Source: DASVAL01 sp035649575 (lineage in GTDB: Bacteria > Planctomycetota > UBA1135 > UBA2386). From it: a stretch of 13,357 nt of DNA. The stretch is taken from contig DASRJH010000083.1 of NCBI GenBank assembly GCA_035649575.1, positions 1-13,357 of the forward strand, read 5' to 3'. How positions within the stretch are numbered: the stretch's first letter is position 1; the number at the start of each line of letters is the position of its first letter. Shown here piece by piece: positions 13,289 through 13,357 of the stretch. The notes beneath the pieces are model-generated. The model ran no database searches. It saw only the letters and a program-made list of their open reading frames with translations, and had not been told where the DNA came from. A program made the position numbers and the translations under genes.

Positions 13289-13357
13289 TTGCAGGGTCGC
13301 GAAGGACAACGACGGAGGCGAGGGCGTCGGCCCGCAGCTCTGACTCGGGTTTCAGGA

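Larger units (their letters stand above)
10452..13357 (+). mobile_element. Integron with integrase and cassettes in the same orientation
   Basis: The integron consists of intI (10452-11636), an attI region ending at the junction 11814/11815, and at least four cassettes (11815-12200, 12201-12544, 12545-12828, 12829 onward). The array continues to, or ends near, the right edge of the window. All cassette boundaries are supported by matching 7-base core sites. In class 1 integrons intI is divergent from the cassettes and attI is at the integrase 5' side. Here attI is at the 3' side, as described for Treponema denticola and some Planctomycetes. It is presumably a chromosomal integron; I see no transposon ends. 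Confidence 0.88.
12829..13357 (+). mobile_element. Gene cassette 4 (putative lipoprotein), right end not resolved
   Basis: The cassette opens TTGGCC at the crossover 12828/12829. Its gene starts 10 bases later and stops at 13207. GGCCAAC at 13214-13220, 7 bases after the stop, is the exact partner of the opening GTTGGCC, so an attC should start there. No matching right core (GTTRRRY) is clear in the remaining 137 bases, so either the site runs past the window or it is degenerate. The end coordinate is the window edge, not the cassette edge. Confidence 0.7.

Noticed and set aside
13209..13343. 44-residue open frame starting at ATG 13209 after the lipoprotein gene.
   Set aside because: It overlaps the attC left core and the strong hairpin, has no ribosome-binding site, and its translation matches nothing I recognise.

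Overview
This GC-rich window most likely comes from a member of the Planctomycetota. Two neighbouring secreted proteins end in the roughly 130-residue module, opening near a Gly-x-Gly-Cys motif, that I associate with exported proteins of this phylum. The window also carries an integron whose integrase gene points the same way as its cassettes, an arrangement known from Planctomycetes and Treponema. The phylum call is inferred from family knowledge and was not tested by a search.

Layout. Positions 1-430 hold the 3' end of a RibD/dihydrofolate-reductase-like gene and a frameshifted coding remnant. Positions 449-3460 (minus strand) hold two exported beta-propeller-type proteins, one with kelch repeats. 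After a 504-base divergent spacer, 3965-8094 (plus strand) holds a large exported protein with an Asp-box, then an exported DUF1028 (Ntn-hydrolase-like) protein with two C-terminal IPT/TIG domains. Convergent to these, 8100-10187 (minus strand) encodes an Eco57I/TaqI-type N6-adenine DNA methyltransferase. Divergent from it, 10452-11636 (plus strand) encodes an integron integrase (IntI).

The most interesting part is 11637-13357. Immediately 3' of intI is a recombination junction (crossover after G11814), followed by four consecutive gene cassettes. Three complete attC sites are each exactly 101 bp long. Each cassette opens with a 7-mer that is the exact reverse complement of the 7-mer opening its own attC (GTTGGGC/GCCCAAC, GTTGGCT/AGCCAAC, GTTGTGC/GCACAAC, GTTGGCC/GGCCAAC), which fixes the boundaries to the base. 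The attC arms show compensatory base changes, so the folded single strand appears to be under selection. Cassette 1 encodes an 89-residue membrane protein and cassette 4 a 122-residue putative lipoprotein. Cassettes 2 and 3 have no convincing gene but share sequence beyond their attC sites.

How the parts fit. IntI would fold and recombine the attC hairpins and insert cassettes at the attI next to its own 3' end. Because integrase and cassettes are co-oriented, cassette 1 could be transcribed by read-through from intI, unlike the divergent layout of class 1 integrons. The methyltransferase next to intI is a lone modification or defence-type gene with no visible nuclease partner. The secreted proteins upstream look like ordinary chromosomal genes of the host.
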